Positions 9,975-18,908 of a stretch of DNA of 64,000 nt are shown here, in pieces (positions within the stretch are counted from its first letter, which is position 1; each line of letters opens with the position of its first letter). The position numbers and the translations under genes are program-made. Source of the stretch: Dyadobacter sp. UC 10 (lineage in GTDB: Bacteria > Bacteroidota > Bacteroidia > Cytophagales > Spirosomataceae). The notes under the pieces are model-generated. The model made no database searches, was not told where the DNA came from, and saw nothing but the letters and a program-made list of their open reading frames with translations. The DNA is taken from positions 2,388,001-2,452,000 of the forward strand of contig NZ_VSRN01000001.1 of the NCBI RefSeq assembly GCF_008369915.1, read 5' to 3'.

Positions 9975-10955
9975 ATGAACATTAATCAGATATTTGAAGC
10001 ATTCGATTCCCTGCGTGTATTGGTGATCGGCGATGTTATGCTGGACTCATACGTCTGGGGAAAAGTAGACAGAATATCCCCGGAAGCCCCGGTCCCGGTC
10101 GTTACGGTTCAAAAAAGAGAATATCGCCTCGGCGGCGCTGGCAATGTATTGCTTAATGTACAATCACTAGGCGCAGAAGCTATTATTTGCTCTGTGATCG
10201 GTTCGGACAGTTCAGGTGATTTGCTTGAAAACAGTTTAAAGGAAAAAGGTCTGAATTGCGAAGGTTTGATCCGCAGCGAGGCTCGGATCACGACGATCAA
10301 GGAAAGGATCATCGCCGGCTCTCAGCAGGTTGTCCGCATTGATACTGAGACGGATAAGCCTATTTCCAAAGACGAAACCAAAATGCTGGTTGAGAAAGCA
10401 AAGGAGCTTGTTCCGTCCTGCCAGGTTGTGATTTTTGAAGATTATGATAAAGGTGTATTAACCCCTGAATCGATCTCAGAGATCACTGCATTTGCGAATT
10501 CTCATCAAATTCCAACAGTAGTTGACCCCAAAAAGCGGAACTTCCTTTCGTATCAGCACACCACACTTTTTAAACCAAACCTCAAGGAGCTCAGAGAAGG
10601 GTTGAAAGTTGAATTTAATGTGGACAAACCTGAAGAACTGCGCGCGGCAGTGGAACAATTGAAAGAAGCGCTTCAAGTTAAAGGTGCCTTGATTACACTT
10701 TCGGAACGCGGTGTTTTTATTGATCTGAATGAAGAAACCCACCATTTGCCAGCACACATTCGGCAGATTGCAGATGTTTCGGGCGCGGGTGACACGGTGA
10801 TCAGCATTGCGGCTTGTTGTGTTGCATTGAATTTGCCTGCCAAAACGATCGCGGCCGTTTCTAATCTGGGAGGCGGACTGGTTTGTGAAATGGTAGGAGT
10901 TGTACCAATCGACAAAAACCTGCTGAAAAACGAGGCTGTAAAATTACATCTCTAA
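9975..10955 (+). CDS. D-glycero-beta-D-manno-heptose-7-phosphate kinase-like PfkB carbohydrate kinase
   Basis: 326 residues of the ribokinase/PfkB superfamily. The N-terminal pattern VLVIGDVMLDSYVWGKVDRISPEAPVPVV and RLGGAGNVLLN is characteristic of the RfaE1/HldE kinase domain, which phosphorylates heptose-7-phosphate at C1 for lipopolysaccharide core synthesis. The catalytic anion-hole motif SGAGDT is present near residue 270. The nucleotidyltransferase (second HldE domain) is absent, so this is the stand-alone kinase form (HldA/RfaE1-like). Convergent with the next gene, 16 bases away. Confidence 0.88.
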   Translation: MNINQIFEAFDSLRVLVIGDVMLDSYVWGKVDRISPEAPVPVVTVQKREYRLGGAGNVLLNVQSLGAEAIICSVIGSDSSGDLLENSLKEKGLNCEGLIRSEARITTIKERIIAGSQQVVRIDTETDKPISKDETKMLVEKAKELVPSCQVVIFEDYDKGVLTPESISEITAFANSHQIPTVVDPKKRNFLSYQHTTLFKPNLKELREGLKVEFNVDKPEELRAAVEQLKEALQVKGALITLSERGVFIDLNEETHHLPAHIRQIADVSGAGDTVISIAACCVALNLPAKTIAAVSNLGGGLVCEMVGVVPIDKNLLKNEAVKLHL

Positions 10956-10971
10956 ATAGCTAACTAAATAA

Positions 10972-11952
10972 TTACCAGTTAATACCAGCCTGCCCAAGCC
11001 CCATCTTCTTGATAAACTTAGAGGACAGGCTCGACCGGCTCGTAATGTAGCGTACACTTGCGCCAATATATGGAGTGGTGGCCGGCGTATAGGATGTCAG
11101 GTTTTCCCTTGCACTGTTAAATGTCCTGAGCTGGCGAAATGTGGTCACGCCTGCTTCCAGGGAAATATTGATCGCAGTAAAAAGGTGGGCATTGGCCGAC
11201 ACACCAATTTTGATTTGCCTGTAATTCTCTCTTCTTAAAGTCTTTTCTTCCGGCGTCTGGAACTGAAATCCACCACTGTAACCGTTTAACCCGGCGAACA
11301 TATCCACATTGAACCATTTGGTGGCCTTATAGTTTACATTCGCAACAAATGGCAGCAGCGCCGATGCGCGCCAGTGTTTACCCAAACCTTTATTTATCCC
11401 AAAAACCGGCACAAAACGCAGTTTTTGGTTATAAGCAATTACAGAACCGTAGGCGATCTGGGTTCGTAATCCCAGAATATGCATGCGCGCCGCGCCTCCC
11501 CAGAAAAAAGGTTGCGGGCTGAAAAACGTTTCATTTGTTTCGGTCATCCCCAATCCGCCGCCATAAGCCCAAAGGCGGTCCTTAATGCTCGCCTGCAAAC
11601 GGATTATGCCGAGCGACAACGTTTTGTACCCATTTCCGGGATCATTTACACCGTCAATTTTAGGCTGGATCTGCGTGTATTGTGCAATCGCGACGGTGTG
11701 TACGGCCCTTAAATCAAACTTTTTACGCAAGCTGAATCCGAGCTGCACCTCGCTTTGGAGGGGAATGATTCCAAGAAAGCCAGTACGTGAATAGCCGTAA
11801 TCCCGCGTTCCGTCCAGGCTGGAAGGCACATTGTAGTCAGCCTTCAGAGTAAGATTAGGATAAAATAGCCGGCTTAAGGCAAAATGTTGCGCATTGGCAG
11901 CATTTATTATCAGGAATAAAATACAGGCCAGAAGGTTCCGGGGATTTAGCAT
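10972..11952 (-). CDS. Predicted outer-membrane beta-barrel protein
   Basis: 326 residues with a signal peptide (LLACILFLIINAANAQ). The rest is alternating amphipathic strands rich in aromatic and glycine residues (LWAYGGGLGMTE, FNVDMFAGLNGYSGGFQF), the usual look of an outer-membrane barrel. It resembles the DUF6268 type of Bacteroidota proteins, but I cannot confirm that without a profile search. The C-terminal residue is tryptophan (GINW), compatible with BAM insertion. No functional residues recognised. Confidence 0.65.
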   Translation of the reverse strand: MLNPRNLLACILFLIINAANAQHFALSRLFYPNLTLKADYNVPSSLDGTRDYGYSRTGFLGIIPLQSEVQLGFSLRKKFDLRAVHTVAIAQYTQIQPKIDGVNDPGNGYKTLSLGIIRLQASIKDRLWAYGGGLGMTETNETFFSPQPFFWGGAARMHILGLRTQIAYGSVIAYNQKLRFVPVFGINKGLGKHWRASALLPFVANVNYKATKWFNVDMFAGLNGYSGGFQFQTPEEKTLRRENYRQIKIGVSANAHLFTAINISLEAGVTTFRQLRTFNSARENLTSYTPATTPYIGASVRYITSRSSLSSKFIKKMGLGQAGINW

Positions 11953-12085
11953 AGGGAAAAATCAGGGGGTGCGGTAATCTGGCAGATAACGTGAAAGTGA
12001 AATGGGGTATTGTGTTTTAGCTTGTAGCAGGCTAATTTGTCCTGGTTTCTAATGCGTCTCACCTACCGACATATCAGCAAAAGCC

Positions 12086-13849
12086 ATGATGAAATTGCCT
12101 TCCCTTCACCACATAACAGACCAGCTTACTCACACTGTAAAACGATTTCCGTGGGTAGTGACAGTGGCCATTTGTAAAGCCGCCGTCCTTTGGAGACATA
12201 TTGAATCTGCGGGCAATGAGGAGGAAGTGAATTTGATGACCAGGCTCGCTTACCCGCTTTTCCTTGCCACGCCGCTCATGATGGCCATTCAGCTGATTTC
12301 AGAACGAAAACAATGGAGGGCGCCTTTTATAATTGGCACAAACCTGCTTGCTTTTGCGATCCTTACCTTCTACTTTTTCACACTCCCTACCGAGCCTGCT
12401 TCGGGTGATTTTTACAGATTTATGTTATTCATGGTCGCGTCGCACCTTTTTGTTGCATTTGCTCCATTTTTAGGTTCGGGTAAAATAAATGGTTTCTGGC
12501 AGTTCAATAAAACACTTTTTCTCCAATCCCTGAATGCAACCCTCTATGCCGTTACGCTGTATATCGGGCTCCTTATTGCGGTAAAGACGGTTGAATATCT
12601 GTTTAATATCACATACCTCATCAAAATCGAGGGCGATCTGTTTGTGTTGATTGCGGTAGTATTTCATACGCTTTTCTTTCTCAGCAAAATTCCGCCAAAG
12701 CTCGTTGAGCTGGACGAAGAAACGAGCTATCCTGCGGGTCTTAAAATCTTTACGCAATACGTACTACTCCCGCTGGAAGTGGTGTACATGGTGATTTTGT
12801 ATGCTTATACCTTCAAGATCATTTTCCAATGGAAACTGCCCGACGGTGGTGTAGCATACCTCGTCATGGCATTTTCTATTGCGGGCATTCTCGCATTGCT
12901 ATTGTTACATCCTTTGAGGGAATATGCCAAAGAAAAATGGGTCCGGCTGTTCAGCAAAAGGTTCTACCTCGCATTACTGCCGCTTATCGCGCTGCTTTTC
13001 ATAGGTATTTTCAGGAGGATAAATGACTATGGCATTACCGAAAACAGATATATAATCGCAGTGCTGGCGGTCTGGCTTGCGGTTACTACCCTTTATTTTC
13101 TAACCAGCAAGCTGGCAGATATCAGGTGGATTCCTGTGTCACTTTCTGCGATTGCTTTGTTGCTGGCAATTGGCCCGTGGAACATTTTTGTGGTCGCCAG
13201 AAATAGCCAGATCCGTACTTTCGAACAAATCCTGACCGGGAACAAGCTGCTCGATGCAAAGGGACAAATTTCAGGAAAGGTGTCGGTTCGCTCCCAGGAT
13301 TACAGGCAGCTGGAATCAATCATTCAGTTTTTTCGATCGCGAAAGATGACAGGCCTCGAACCATACTTTGCCGGGCTTCCAGCCAGGAAACAGGATACAT
13401 TTGCCCATTACAATCAGATGGAGCAAATATTGGGCGATCACATTATCAATAAACCTTCAGAATTAGGGATAAATAACAATTACGTCAATTATTCGTCCCG
13501 GGCAATCATAAAAGACAGTTCGTCTGTACCAGTTCAGAATTTCAATCATATGAAATTTATCCAGATTAATCTAACCACTCAGGTGAATGCGGCCCCCTAC
13601 GCTCTGAAGACCTCGGGTCACGGACGTTTCATCGATATTTATAAAGATGAAAAAAAGGTCACTACACTCGATTTAGCTAGTATGATCCGCAAGCTCAAAT
13701 CCGAGTATGGAATCTATTCCGATCAAATTCCGCAAAACTCACTTATGATAACCTATAAAACTAGTTCCGAGGATATAGCCATCGTTTTCTCAAACATCAA
13801 CCGAGGCGGTGACTCTTATTATGGCGAGGCGGTATTACTTTATAAGTAG
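12086..13849 (+). CDS. DUF4153 multi-pass membrane protein
   Basis: 587 residues. Roughly the first 370 are strongly hydrophobic with about ten transmembrane helices, in the DUF4153 pattern (YPLFLATPLMMAIQLISE; SLNATLYAVTLYIGLLIA; YVLLPLEVVYMVILYAYTFK). The last 210 residues are soluble and include LDAKGQISGKV and an ending rich in charged strands. Proteins of this family have no assigned biochemical function. The gene stands alone on the plus strand between an outer-membrane gene and a deacetylase. Confidence 0.8.
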   Translation: MMKLPSLHHITDQLTHTVKRFPWVVTVAICKAAVLWRHIESAGNEEEVNLMTRLAYPLFLATPLMMAIQLISERKQWRAPFIIGTNLLAFAILTFYFFTLPTEPASGDFYRFMLFMVASHLFVAFAPFLGSGKINGFWQFNKTLFLQSLNATLYAVTLYIGLLIAVKTVEYLFNITYLIKIEGDLFVLIAVVFHTLFFLSKIPPKLVELDEETSYPAGLKIFTQYVLLPLEVVYMVILYAYTFKIIFQWKLPDGGVAYLVMAFSIAGILALLLLHPLREYAKEKWVRLFSKRFYLALLPLIALLFIGIFRRINDYGITENRYIIAVLAVWLAVTTLYFLTSKLADIRWIPVSLSAIALLLAIGPWNIFVVARNSQIRTFEQILTGNKLLDAKGQISGKVSVRSQDYRQLESIIQFFRSRKMTGLEPYFAGLPARKQDTFAHYNQMEQILGDHIINKPSELGINNNYVNYSSRAIIKDSSSVPVQNFNHMKFIQINLTTQVNAAPYALKTSGHGRFIDIYKDEKKVTTLDLASMIRKLKSEYGIYSDQIPQNSLMITYKTSSEDIAIVFSNINRGGDSYYGEAVLLYK

Positions 13850-13941
13850 CAGCTCACGCAGGTAACAAAAAATCAGTAGAATCGATAGTACATAATTCTT
13901 CATGACATGTAAGGTTGTTAGTCCTAACATAACCAAAATAC

Positions 13942-14943
13942 ATGATGAACGTGACACTGCTTTTGCTAATGATCTGTATATCTACCGTGGCCTATTCGCA
14001 GGAAAGCGGGCAGACTTTTGCGGAGAAACTGGGTTATCCCAAAGGGAAAAAGGTATTGATCATTCACGTGGATGATGTGGGAATGTCGTACGAATCCAAT
14101 CAGGGCGCTATTCGTGCCATCCGGGAGGGGGTTGCCAATTCACTGAGCGTGATGATGCCTTGCGGCTGGGTACCTGGTTTTGTTAATTATTGGAAAGAAA
14201 ATAAGGACCTCGACGCGGGGCTGCACCTGACACTCACTTCTGAATGGAAAGACTATCGCTGGGGACCTTTGGCCGGAAAACAACAGGTGAAGGGTTTGAC
14301 AGACTCCCAGGGCGCATTGTGGCCCAGCGTTGCCGATGTCGTGAAAAATGCCTCTCCCGATGAAGTAGAGCAGGAAATCCGCGCCCAGCTCGATCGCGCG
14401 CGCGCAATGGGTTTTGAACCTACGCATTTGGATTCACATATGGGTACCTTGTTCGCTACGCCGGAGTTTATGGAAAGGTATCTGAAAGTGGGAATGCAGG
14501 AAAAGATACCGGTTATGTTTCCAGGCGGCCATAATACCGCCATTAAAGCCGAGGAGAAAATGATCGCCGATCAATTTGAAATGACACAGAAAATTGGAAA
14601 GCAACTCTGGAATGCAGGCTTACCAGTGCTCGATGACCTTGAAAACAGCAGCTATGGTTGGAAAGGGCCGGCAAACGGCGATAAATCTGATAAAGCCATG
14701 CAGCAATATAAAACAGCTAAGTACATCGAGGCTTTTGGCAAATTAAAGCCGGGACTAACGATGGTAATTATGCATTGTACCATTCACACTGAAGTATTCC
14801 CCAAGATATCGGATTCCTGGCCGACCAGAGAAGGTGACTTCCTTGCCATGATCGATCCCGACCTGAAAAAGTATATTGAAAAAGAAGGGATTATCCTCAC
14901 TACCTGGCGGGAGGCTATGCAGCGTCGGCAGAAAGTGAAATAG
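13942..14943 (+). CDS. Secreted ChbG/YdjC-like carbohydrate deacetylase
   Basis: 333 residues. A cleavable signal peptide (LLLLMICISTVAYSQ) precedes a YdjC/ChbG barrel. The first metal-binding aspartates are in LIIHVDDVGMS, and the conserved histidines fall in GLHLTLTSEW and LDSHMGT. ChbG enzymes remove an N-acetyl group from chito-oligosaccharides; HpnK relatives act on hopanoid intermediates. The exported form is common in Bacteroidota, probably for glycan turnover. Substrate is not resolved here and no glycoside hydrolases are adjacent. Confidence 0.85.
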   Translation: MMNVTLLLLMICISTVAYSQESGQTFAEKLGYPKGKKVLIIHVDDVGMSYESNQGAIRAIREGVANSLSVMMPCGWVPGFVNYWKENKDLDAGLHLTLTSEWKDYRWGPLAGKQQVKGLTDSQGALWPSVADVVKNASPDEVEQEIRAQLDRARAMGFEPTHLDSHMGTLFATPEFMERYLKVGMQEKIPVMFPGGHNTAIKAEEKMIADQFEMTQKIGKQLWNAGLPVLDDLENSSYGWKGPANGDKSDKAMQQYKTAKYIEAFGKLKPGLTMVIMHCTIHTEVFPKISDSWPTREGDFLAMIDPDLKKYIEKEGIILTTWREAMQRRQKVK

Positions 14944-14973
14944 AGATTGGCCATTTTTTAACTGGCAATCTCT
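14942..14973. terminator. Hairpin between the convergent deacetylase and histidine kinase genes
   Basis: AGAGATTGGCCA pairs with TGGCAATCTCT (one bulged base) around a TTTTTTA loop. It overlaps the last codons of the kinase gene. Likely a shared terminator, although the U-run is in the loop rather than after the stem. Confidence 0.5.
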
Positions 14974-16712
14974 ATTTCCGCATAAACTATTTTGTAGAAA
15001 TCTTCCGGAAGAAACGGTTTTACCAGGTAATCGCTAAAACCATTTGCCAGCGCACGTTCGCGCTCATCTTCAAATGCGGAGGCTGTGAGCGCCACAATCG
15101 GAATATTTGCGTTGCGCTCGCGGATCAGTCTGGTCGCCTCAAAGCCGCCCATTACCGGCATTCTCAGGTCCATAAAGATCAGGTTGTAAGTCGTGGCGAG
15201 ATACATTTCAACAGCCTCTTCGCCGTTTGAAGCAATATCGAAAGGTATACCTTTTCTCTCAAGCAGCCGGGTAGCGAGCATCAGGTTGGTTGCGTTGTCG
15301 TCAACCAGCAATATCCTTGCATTAGACGAAAATGTGGGTACCGTATTCTTTTCGGCCGGTTTTTGCGGTGAAGCTGCGATTAGTGAGTAGGGCAGCTCAA
15401 TTTGAAAAGAGAAAACAGATCCTTTCCCTATTTCGCTGGTCAGTTTCAGCTCGCCTCCAAACAGCCGCACCAGTTCCCTGGATATGGCCAGCCCTAACCC
15501 GGTACCTCCGTCCTGTCGTTTGACATGGCTTCTTACCTGGGTAAATATTTCAAAAACACGTTTCTGCTGTTCCTCCGAAATGCCTATCCCACTGTCGGAA
15601 ACAGCAAATTCTAGACGGATTAATTCGTCAGTTCTGCCCAATTCGGCGACAGTAAATTTCACAAAACCCTCATCCGTAAATTTAACGGCATTGTGCACCA
15701 GATTTGTGATGATCTGATTAAGCCTTACCTGGTCTGTACACACCAGCGGAAGCGGGCTGGAATGTTCAAAAAGCAGTTCCAGATTCTTCTCCCTAGCCCT
15801 CGGCAAAAAGCTGTTATATACATTTTTGAACAGCTCTACCAGATCGAAATTGATGGGATTCAATTTCACATGATTGGAATTAATTTTGTTGAAGTCGAGA
15901 ATATCATTCACCACTGCCATCAAATGCGTTGACGAAAACTTCAGTGTTTCGATCAACTCCTTTTCTTCTTCGCTACTCGACTTATTTTCCTGCAATAAAT
16001 GCACAATTCCCACAATCCCGTTCAGGGGCGTTCGTATCTCGTGGCTCATCGTCGACAGGAATTCCGACTTGGCGAGCGTCGCGTTCTCCGCTATTTCCTT
16101 CTGCCTTTCCAGTTTTTCGTTTTGCTCGACTAAGGTATAGCGGTAATAAAATTCACGTTTATTCCTCTTTTCGGTAAAGTACATGACGAAGGGAAACAGC
16201 AATTGGCCTAAAAAGAAAAATAACCCTCCCTGGGCCATAAACTGATAGAAATATTCAGGATGTCCAATGTACAGAGCAGCCGGAAAAAGCAGGAACACCA
16301 ACACTGTTGCGAGTAATGCTTCCCCGCCAGGCCACCTCAGCACGATGAACGAAAAGATAAGGCCGAGTGTCATATTGATCGTCGCCCGATCATATGAAGT
16401 ATGCGGCACAGTCGCCAAAATGTAGGCGTGAACCGGAATCAAGGCAAAGTAAACGAGAAAAGATGCCCGCTGAGAGGTGATATATCCACGATAATGCAGG
16501 AAAAGAAATACCAGGCTGATCGCACTGAAAAGGAGCTCCGCTTTCAGGACAACCGGCGCCGCAGGATCATTTCTCAGAAAATAGAGAAGCGCTGTTGCCG
16601 GATAACCAAGCAGGTAAGCGAAACAAAATGTCAGATTACCATATCTTGACTTTATTTCTCTTTCCCCTTTCCACAAGTTGTTGAAATCAACTGTGTAATT
16701 AGCACTATTCAA
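14958..16712 (-). CDS. Hybrid sensor histidine kinase with receiver domain
   Basis: 584 residues. About six transmembrane helices occupy residues 25-180, then a short coiled coil (NEKLERQKEIAENATLAKS). A HisKA domain follows with phospho-acceptor His224 in MSHEIRTPLNG. The HATPase domain shows the N box (NLVHNAVKFTDEG), SDSGIGIS and GTGLGLAIS. The receiver domain at about 455-575 has acceptor Asp515 in FMDLRMP and the conserved lysine in LVKPF. No DNA-binding output domain and no adjacent response regulator, so the downstream partner is unknown. The membrane input has no extracellular loop of note. Confidence 0.93.
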   Translation of the reverse strand: MNSANYTVDFNNLWKGEREIKSRYGNLTFCFAYLLGYPATALLYFLRNDPAAPVVLKAELLFSAISLVFLFLHYRGYITSQRASFLVYFALIPVHAYILATVPHTSYDRATINMTLGLIFSFIVLRWPGGEALLATVLVFLLFPAALYIGHPEYFYQFMAQGGLFFFLGQLLFPFVMYFTEKRNKREFYYRYTLVEQNEKLERQKEIAENATLAKSEFLSTMSHEIRTPLNGIVGIVHLLQENKSSSEEEKELIETLKFSSTHLMAVVNDILDFNKINSNHVKLNPINFDLVELFKNVYNSFLPRAREKNLELLFEHSSPLPLVCTDQVRLNQIITNLVHNAVKFTDEGFVKFTVAELGRTDELIRLEFAVSDSGIGISEEQQKRVFEIFTQVRSHVKRQDGGTGLGLAISRELVRLFGGELKLTSEIGKGSVFSFQIELPYSLIAASPQKPAEKNTVPTFSSNARILLVDDNATNLMLATRLLERKGIPFDIASNGEEAVEMYLATTYNLIFMDLRMPVMGGFEATRLIRERNANIPIVALTASAFEDERERALANGFSDYLVKPFLPEDFYKIVYAEIEIAS

Positions 16713-16791
16713 GAATCAAATTTTTAAACGTTGGGTACATATGACAGTAAAAGCTCCTGCCTGACTACATTTCAAATTTACGTAAATCATT

Positions 16792-16828
16792 AAAAAAAAT
16801 AGGGCACTCAACTAAATGAATACCCTAT
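16792..16828 (-). terminator. Terminator of lpdA
   Basis: Read on the minus strand, ATAGGG and CCCTAT form a stem around an 18-base loop, followed by a run of eight T. It lies 26 bases past the lpdA stop codon. Confidence 0.65.
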
Positions 16829-16853
16829 GATTTTTATCAGAAAATACTTTCCG

Positions 16854-18251
16854 TTACAAGTCTATCGCTTCGCCGTAAGCCGCCTCAGTCGCACCTTTAA
16901 CTGCCTCCGACATAGTTGGGTGCGGGTGAACCGATTTCAGTATTTCGTGGGAAGTAGTTTCCAGCTGACGGGCAACTACTACCTCGGCGATCATTTCAGT
17001 TACATTGGTCCCGATCATGTGAGCGCCCAGGAATTCGCCGTATTTCGCGTCGAAAATGACTTTTACAAAACCATCAGTTGCTCCGGCAGCGGTTGCTTTT
17101 CCGGAAGCTTTGAATGGAAACTTACCAACTTTGATATCGTAACCGGCTTCACGCGCTTTCTTTTCGGTAAAACCTACGGAAGCGATTTCTGGCTGGCAAT
17201 ACGTACATCCCGGGATATTACCGTAGTCAAGTGCCTCTGTTTTGTGCCCTGCAATTTTCTCTGCGCAAATGATCCCTTCGGCAGTAGCAACGTGTGCCAG
17301 TGCAGGACCAGGCGTACAGTCGCCGATCGCGTAAAATCCTGGAACGCTGGTTTCGTACCACTCATTTACCGTAATCTTTCCTTTGTCTGTTTTGATTCCG
17401 GCTTCTTCCAAACCGATGTTTTCAAGATTTGCAACGATCCCGGCTGCTGAAAGCACAACATCCACTTCGAAAGACTTCTGTCCGTCCGGAGTTTTAACCG
17501 AAACAACACAACCCTTTCCGCTGGTGTCAACTTTCTCAACTGTAGAGTTCACATATGTATCAACGCCCAACTTCTTGTACTGTTTCGCGATCTCTTTTGA
17601 AATATCCTCATCTTCAACCGGCACCAGGTTCGGCAGGAATTCAACAACGGTAACTTTCGTGCCCATTGATGCATACACATAAGCAAATTCCATTCCGATC
17701 GCGCCGGAACCTACTACCAGCAGCGATGCAGGTTGTTTTTCAAGGCTCATTGCCTTGCGGTATTCAATTACTTTTTGTCCGTCTATTTTAATATTCGGCA
17801 ACTCGCGGGCGCGGGCGCCTGTTGCGATGATCACTCCTTTTGCGGCTGTGTAATCTGTTTTTTTGCCGTCCTTATCTGTTACCTCAACCGTTTTCTGGCC
17901 TTTCACTTTACCGGCGCCCATGATGACGTCGATCTTGTTCTTTTTCATCAGGAAAGAAACGCCTTTGCTCATGGAGTCGGCCACGCCGCGGCTGCGTTTG
18001 ATCACTCCTGCGAAGTCGGCAGAAGATTCACTTACATTGATACCGTAGTCTTTGGCATGCTTAATATATTCAAATACCTGCGCACTTTTCAGTAGTGCTT
18101 TGGTTGGAATGCAACCCCAGTTAAGGCAGATTCCCCCTAAACTTTCTTTTTCAACAATTGCTACTTTAAGTCCTAATTGGGAAGCACGAATGGCTGCGGG
18201 ATAACCCCCGGGGCCGCTACCAATTACAATCACATCATATGTTTGAGCCAT
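16854..18251 (-). CDS. lpdA: Dihydrolipoyl dehydrogenase (E3)
   Basis: 465-residue FAD flavoprotein that reoxidises dihydrolipoamide in the 2-oxoacid dehydrogenase and glycine-cleavage complexes. It shows the FAD-binding GSGPGGYPAAIRASQLG, the redox disulfide GGICLNWGCIPTKALL, a second dinucleotide fold (VVGSGAIGMEF), the AIGD segment near FYAIGDCTPGPAL, and the active-site His-Glu in HPHPTMSEA. Length is normal. No E1 or E2 genes adjoin it. A minus-strand -7 box lies 47 bases upstream. Confidence 0.96.
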   Translation of the reverse strand: MAQTYDVIVIGSGPGGYPAAIRASQLGLKVAIVEKESLGGICLNWGCIPTKALLKSAQVFEYIKHAKDYGINVSESSADFAGVIKRSRGVADSMSKGVSFLMKKNKIDVIMGAGKVKGQKTVEVTDKDGKKTDYTAAKGVIIATGARARELPNIKIDGQKVIEYRKAMSLEKQPASLLVVGSGAIGMEFAYVYASMGTKVTVVEFLPNLVPVEDEDISKEIAKQYKKLGVDTYVNSTVEKVDTSGKGCVVSVKTPDGQKSFEVDVVLSAAGIVANLENIGLEEAGIKTDKGKITVNEWYETSVPGFYAIGDCTPGPALAHVATAEGIICAEKIAGHKTEALDYGNIPGCTYCQPEIASVGFTEKKAREAGYDIKVGKFPFKASGKATAAGATDGFVKVIFDAKYGEFLGAHMIGTNVTEMIAEVVVARQLETTSHEILKSVHPHPTMSEAVKGATEAAYGEAIDL

Positions 18252-18297
18252 TTTCTGGTATTTTTATATTACAAAATGGGTTGAAAAAATTTTGCTG

Positions 18298-18305
18298 CAA
18301 AGGTA
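18298..18305 (-). promoter_or_regulatory. -7 box of the lpdA promoter
   Basis: TACCTTTG on the minus strand fits TAnnTTTG. The -33 TTG is not convincing at the standard spacing. Confidence 0.5.
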
Positions 18306-18340
18306 ATAAATATTGTTAGGGATTGGCGTTTTGGGTTCCG

Positions 18341-18370
18341 GTCATTTATCGTCATTTGTGGTCATTTATT
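18341..18370. repeat. Three tandem decamers GTCATTTRTN (left arm)
   Basis: GTCATTTATC, GTCATTTGTG and GTCATTTATT run head to tail without gaps, followed by GTTTTTTGG. The same unit occurs in inverted orientation after the four-helix-bundle gene, so the two arrays bracket it. Confidence 0.9.
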
Positions 18371-18447
18371 GTTTTTTGGTACGAAATCTAACGGTTGGCT
18401 GTTACTTATGGAAGTTTCCACGTCTATAGTAGAAACTCCGATAATCT

Positions 18448-18834
18448 ATGAAATTAGAAGACTTACAGATTTATCAGTTGAGTATGGAATTATCAGACAA
18501 GATTTGGACTGCGGTGCAAGAATGGAGCATATTTAGCAAGGAAACTGTCGGAAAACAGCTTGTTCGTGCAGCGGACTCCATAGGAGCTAATATCGCCGAA
18601 GGTTTTGGCAGATATCACTTTAAGGAAAATCTGAACTTTTGCTTTTACTCCAGAGGTTCTTTATATGAAACTAAAACCTGGCTAACAAAAGCACAAAATC
18701 GAAATCTTATAGACCCAGAAAAATCCAGGTATTTAATTAATCTTTGTGACACGTTAGCCTTAAAACTTAATAATTACATCAAGACAATAGGCAAAACAAA
18801 CATATCATCCGGCAGCCACCAAAACAATAAATGA
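18448..18834 (+). CDS. Four-helix-bundle protein (S23/IVS-encoded-like)
   Basis: 128 residues. The sequence fits the four-helix-bundle family first met as proteins encoded in intervening sequences of 23S rRNA genes: LEDLQIYQLSMELSDKIW, then the hallmark LVRAADSIGANIAEGFGR, then FCFYSRGSLYETKTWL. Relatives include Avd, the accessory protein of diversity-generating retroelements, but no reverse transcriptase or variable repeat is present here. The stop codon lies inside the first downstream decamer repeat, so gene and repeats form one unit. Codon use looks more AT-rich than the flanking lpdA and prfB. Role unknown; a mobile passenger is plausible. Confidence 0.88.
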   Translation: MKLEDLQIYQLSMELSDKIWTAVQEWSIFSKETVGKQLVRAADSIGANIAEGFGRYHFKENLNFCFYSRGSLYETKTWLTKAQNRNLIDPEKSRYLINLCDTLALKLNNYIKTIGKTNISSGSHQNNK

Positions 18835-18855
18835 CAATAAATGACTACCAGTGAC
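18826..18855. repeat. Three tandem decamers (right arm, inverted relative to the left)
   Basis: AATAAATGAC twice and then TACCAGTGAC. The reverse complement gives GTCACTGGTA, GTCATTTATT, GTCATTTATT, then GTTTTGG, mirroring the left array and its GTTTTTTGG flank. The first unit contains the TGA stop of the four-helix-bundle gene. Confidence 0.9.
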
Positions 18856-18908
18856 CATCTTGACATTAGTAGCATTTTCTTTTTTTCAACTTAAAACTCA
18901 AACTTCAA

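Noticed and set aside
18448..18834. Diversity-generating retroelement accessory gene (Avd)
   Set aside because: The four-helix-bundle family is shared with Avd, but there is no reverse transcriptase, template repeat or variable repeat nearby.
18341..18855. Decamer repeats as a CRISPR array
   Set aside because: Units are 10 bp and directly abutting, with no spacers, and the two arrays are inverted around a gene.
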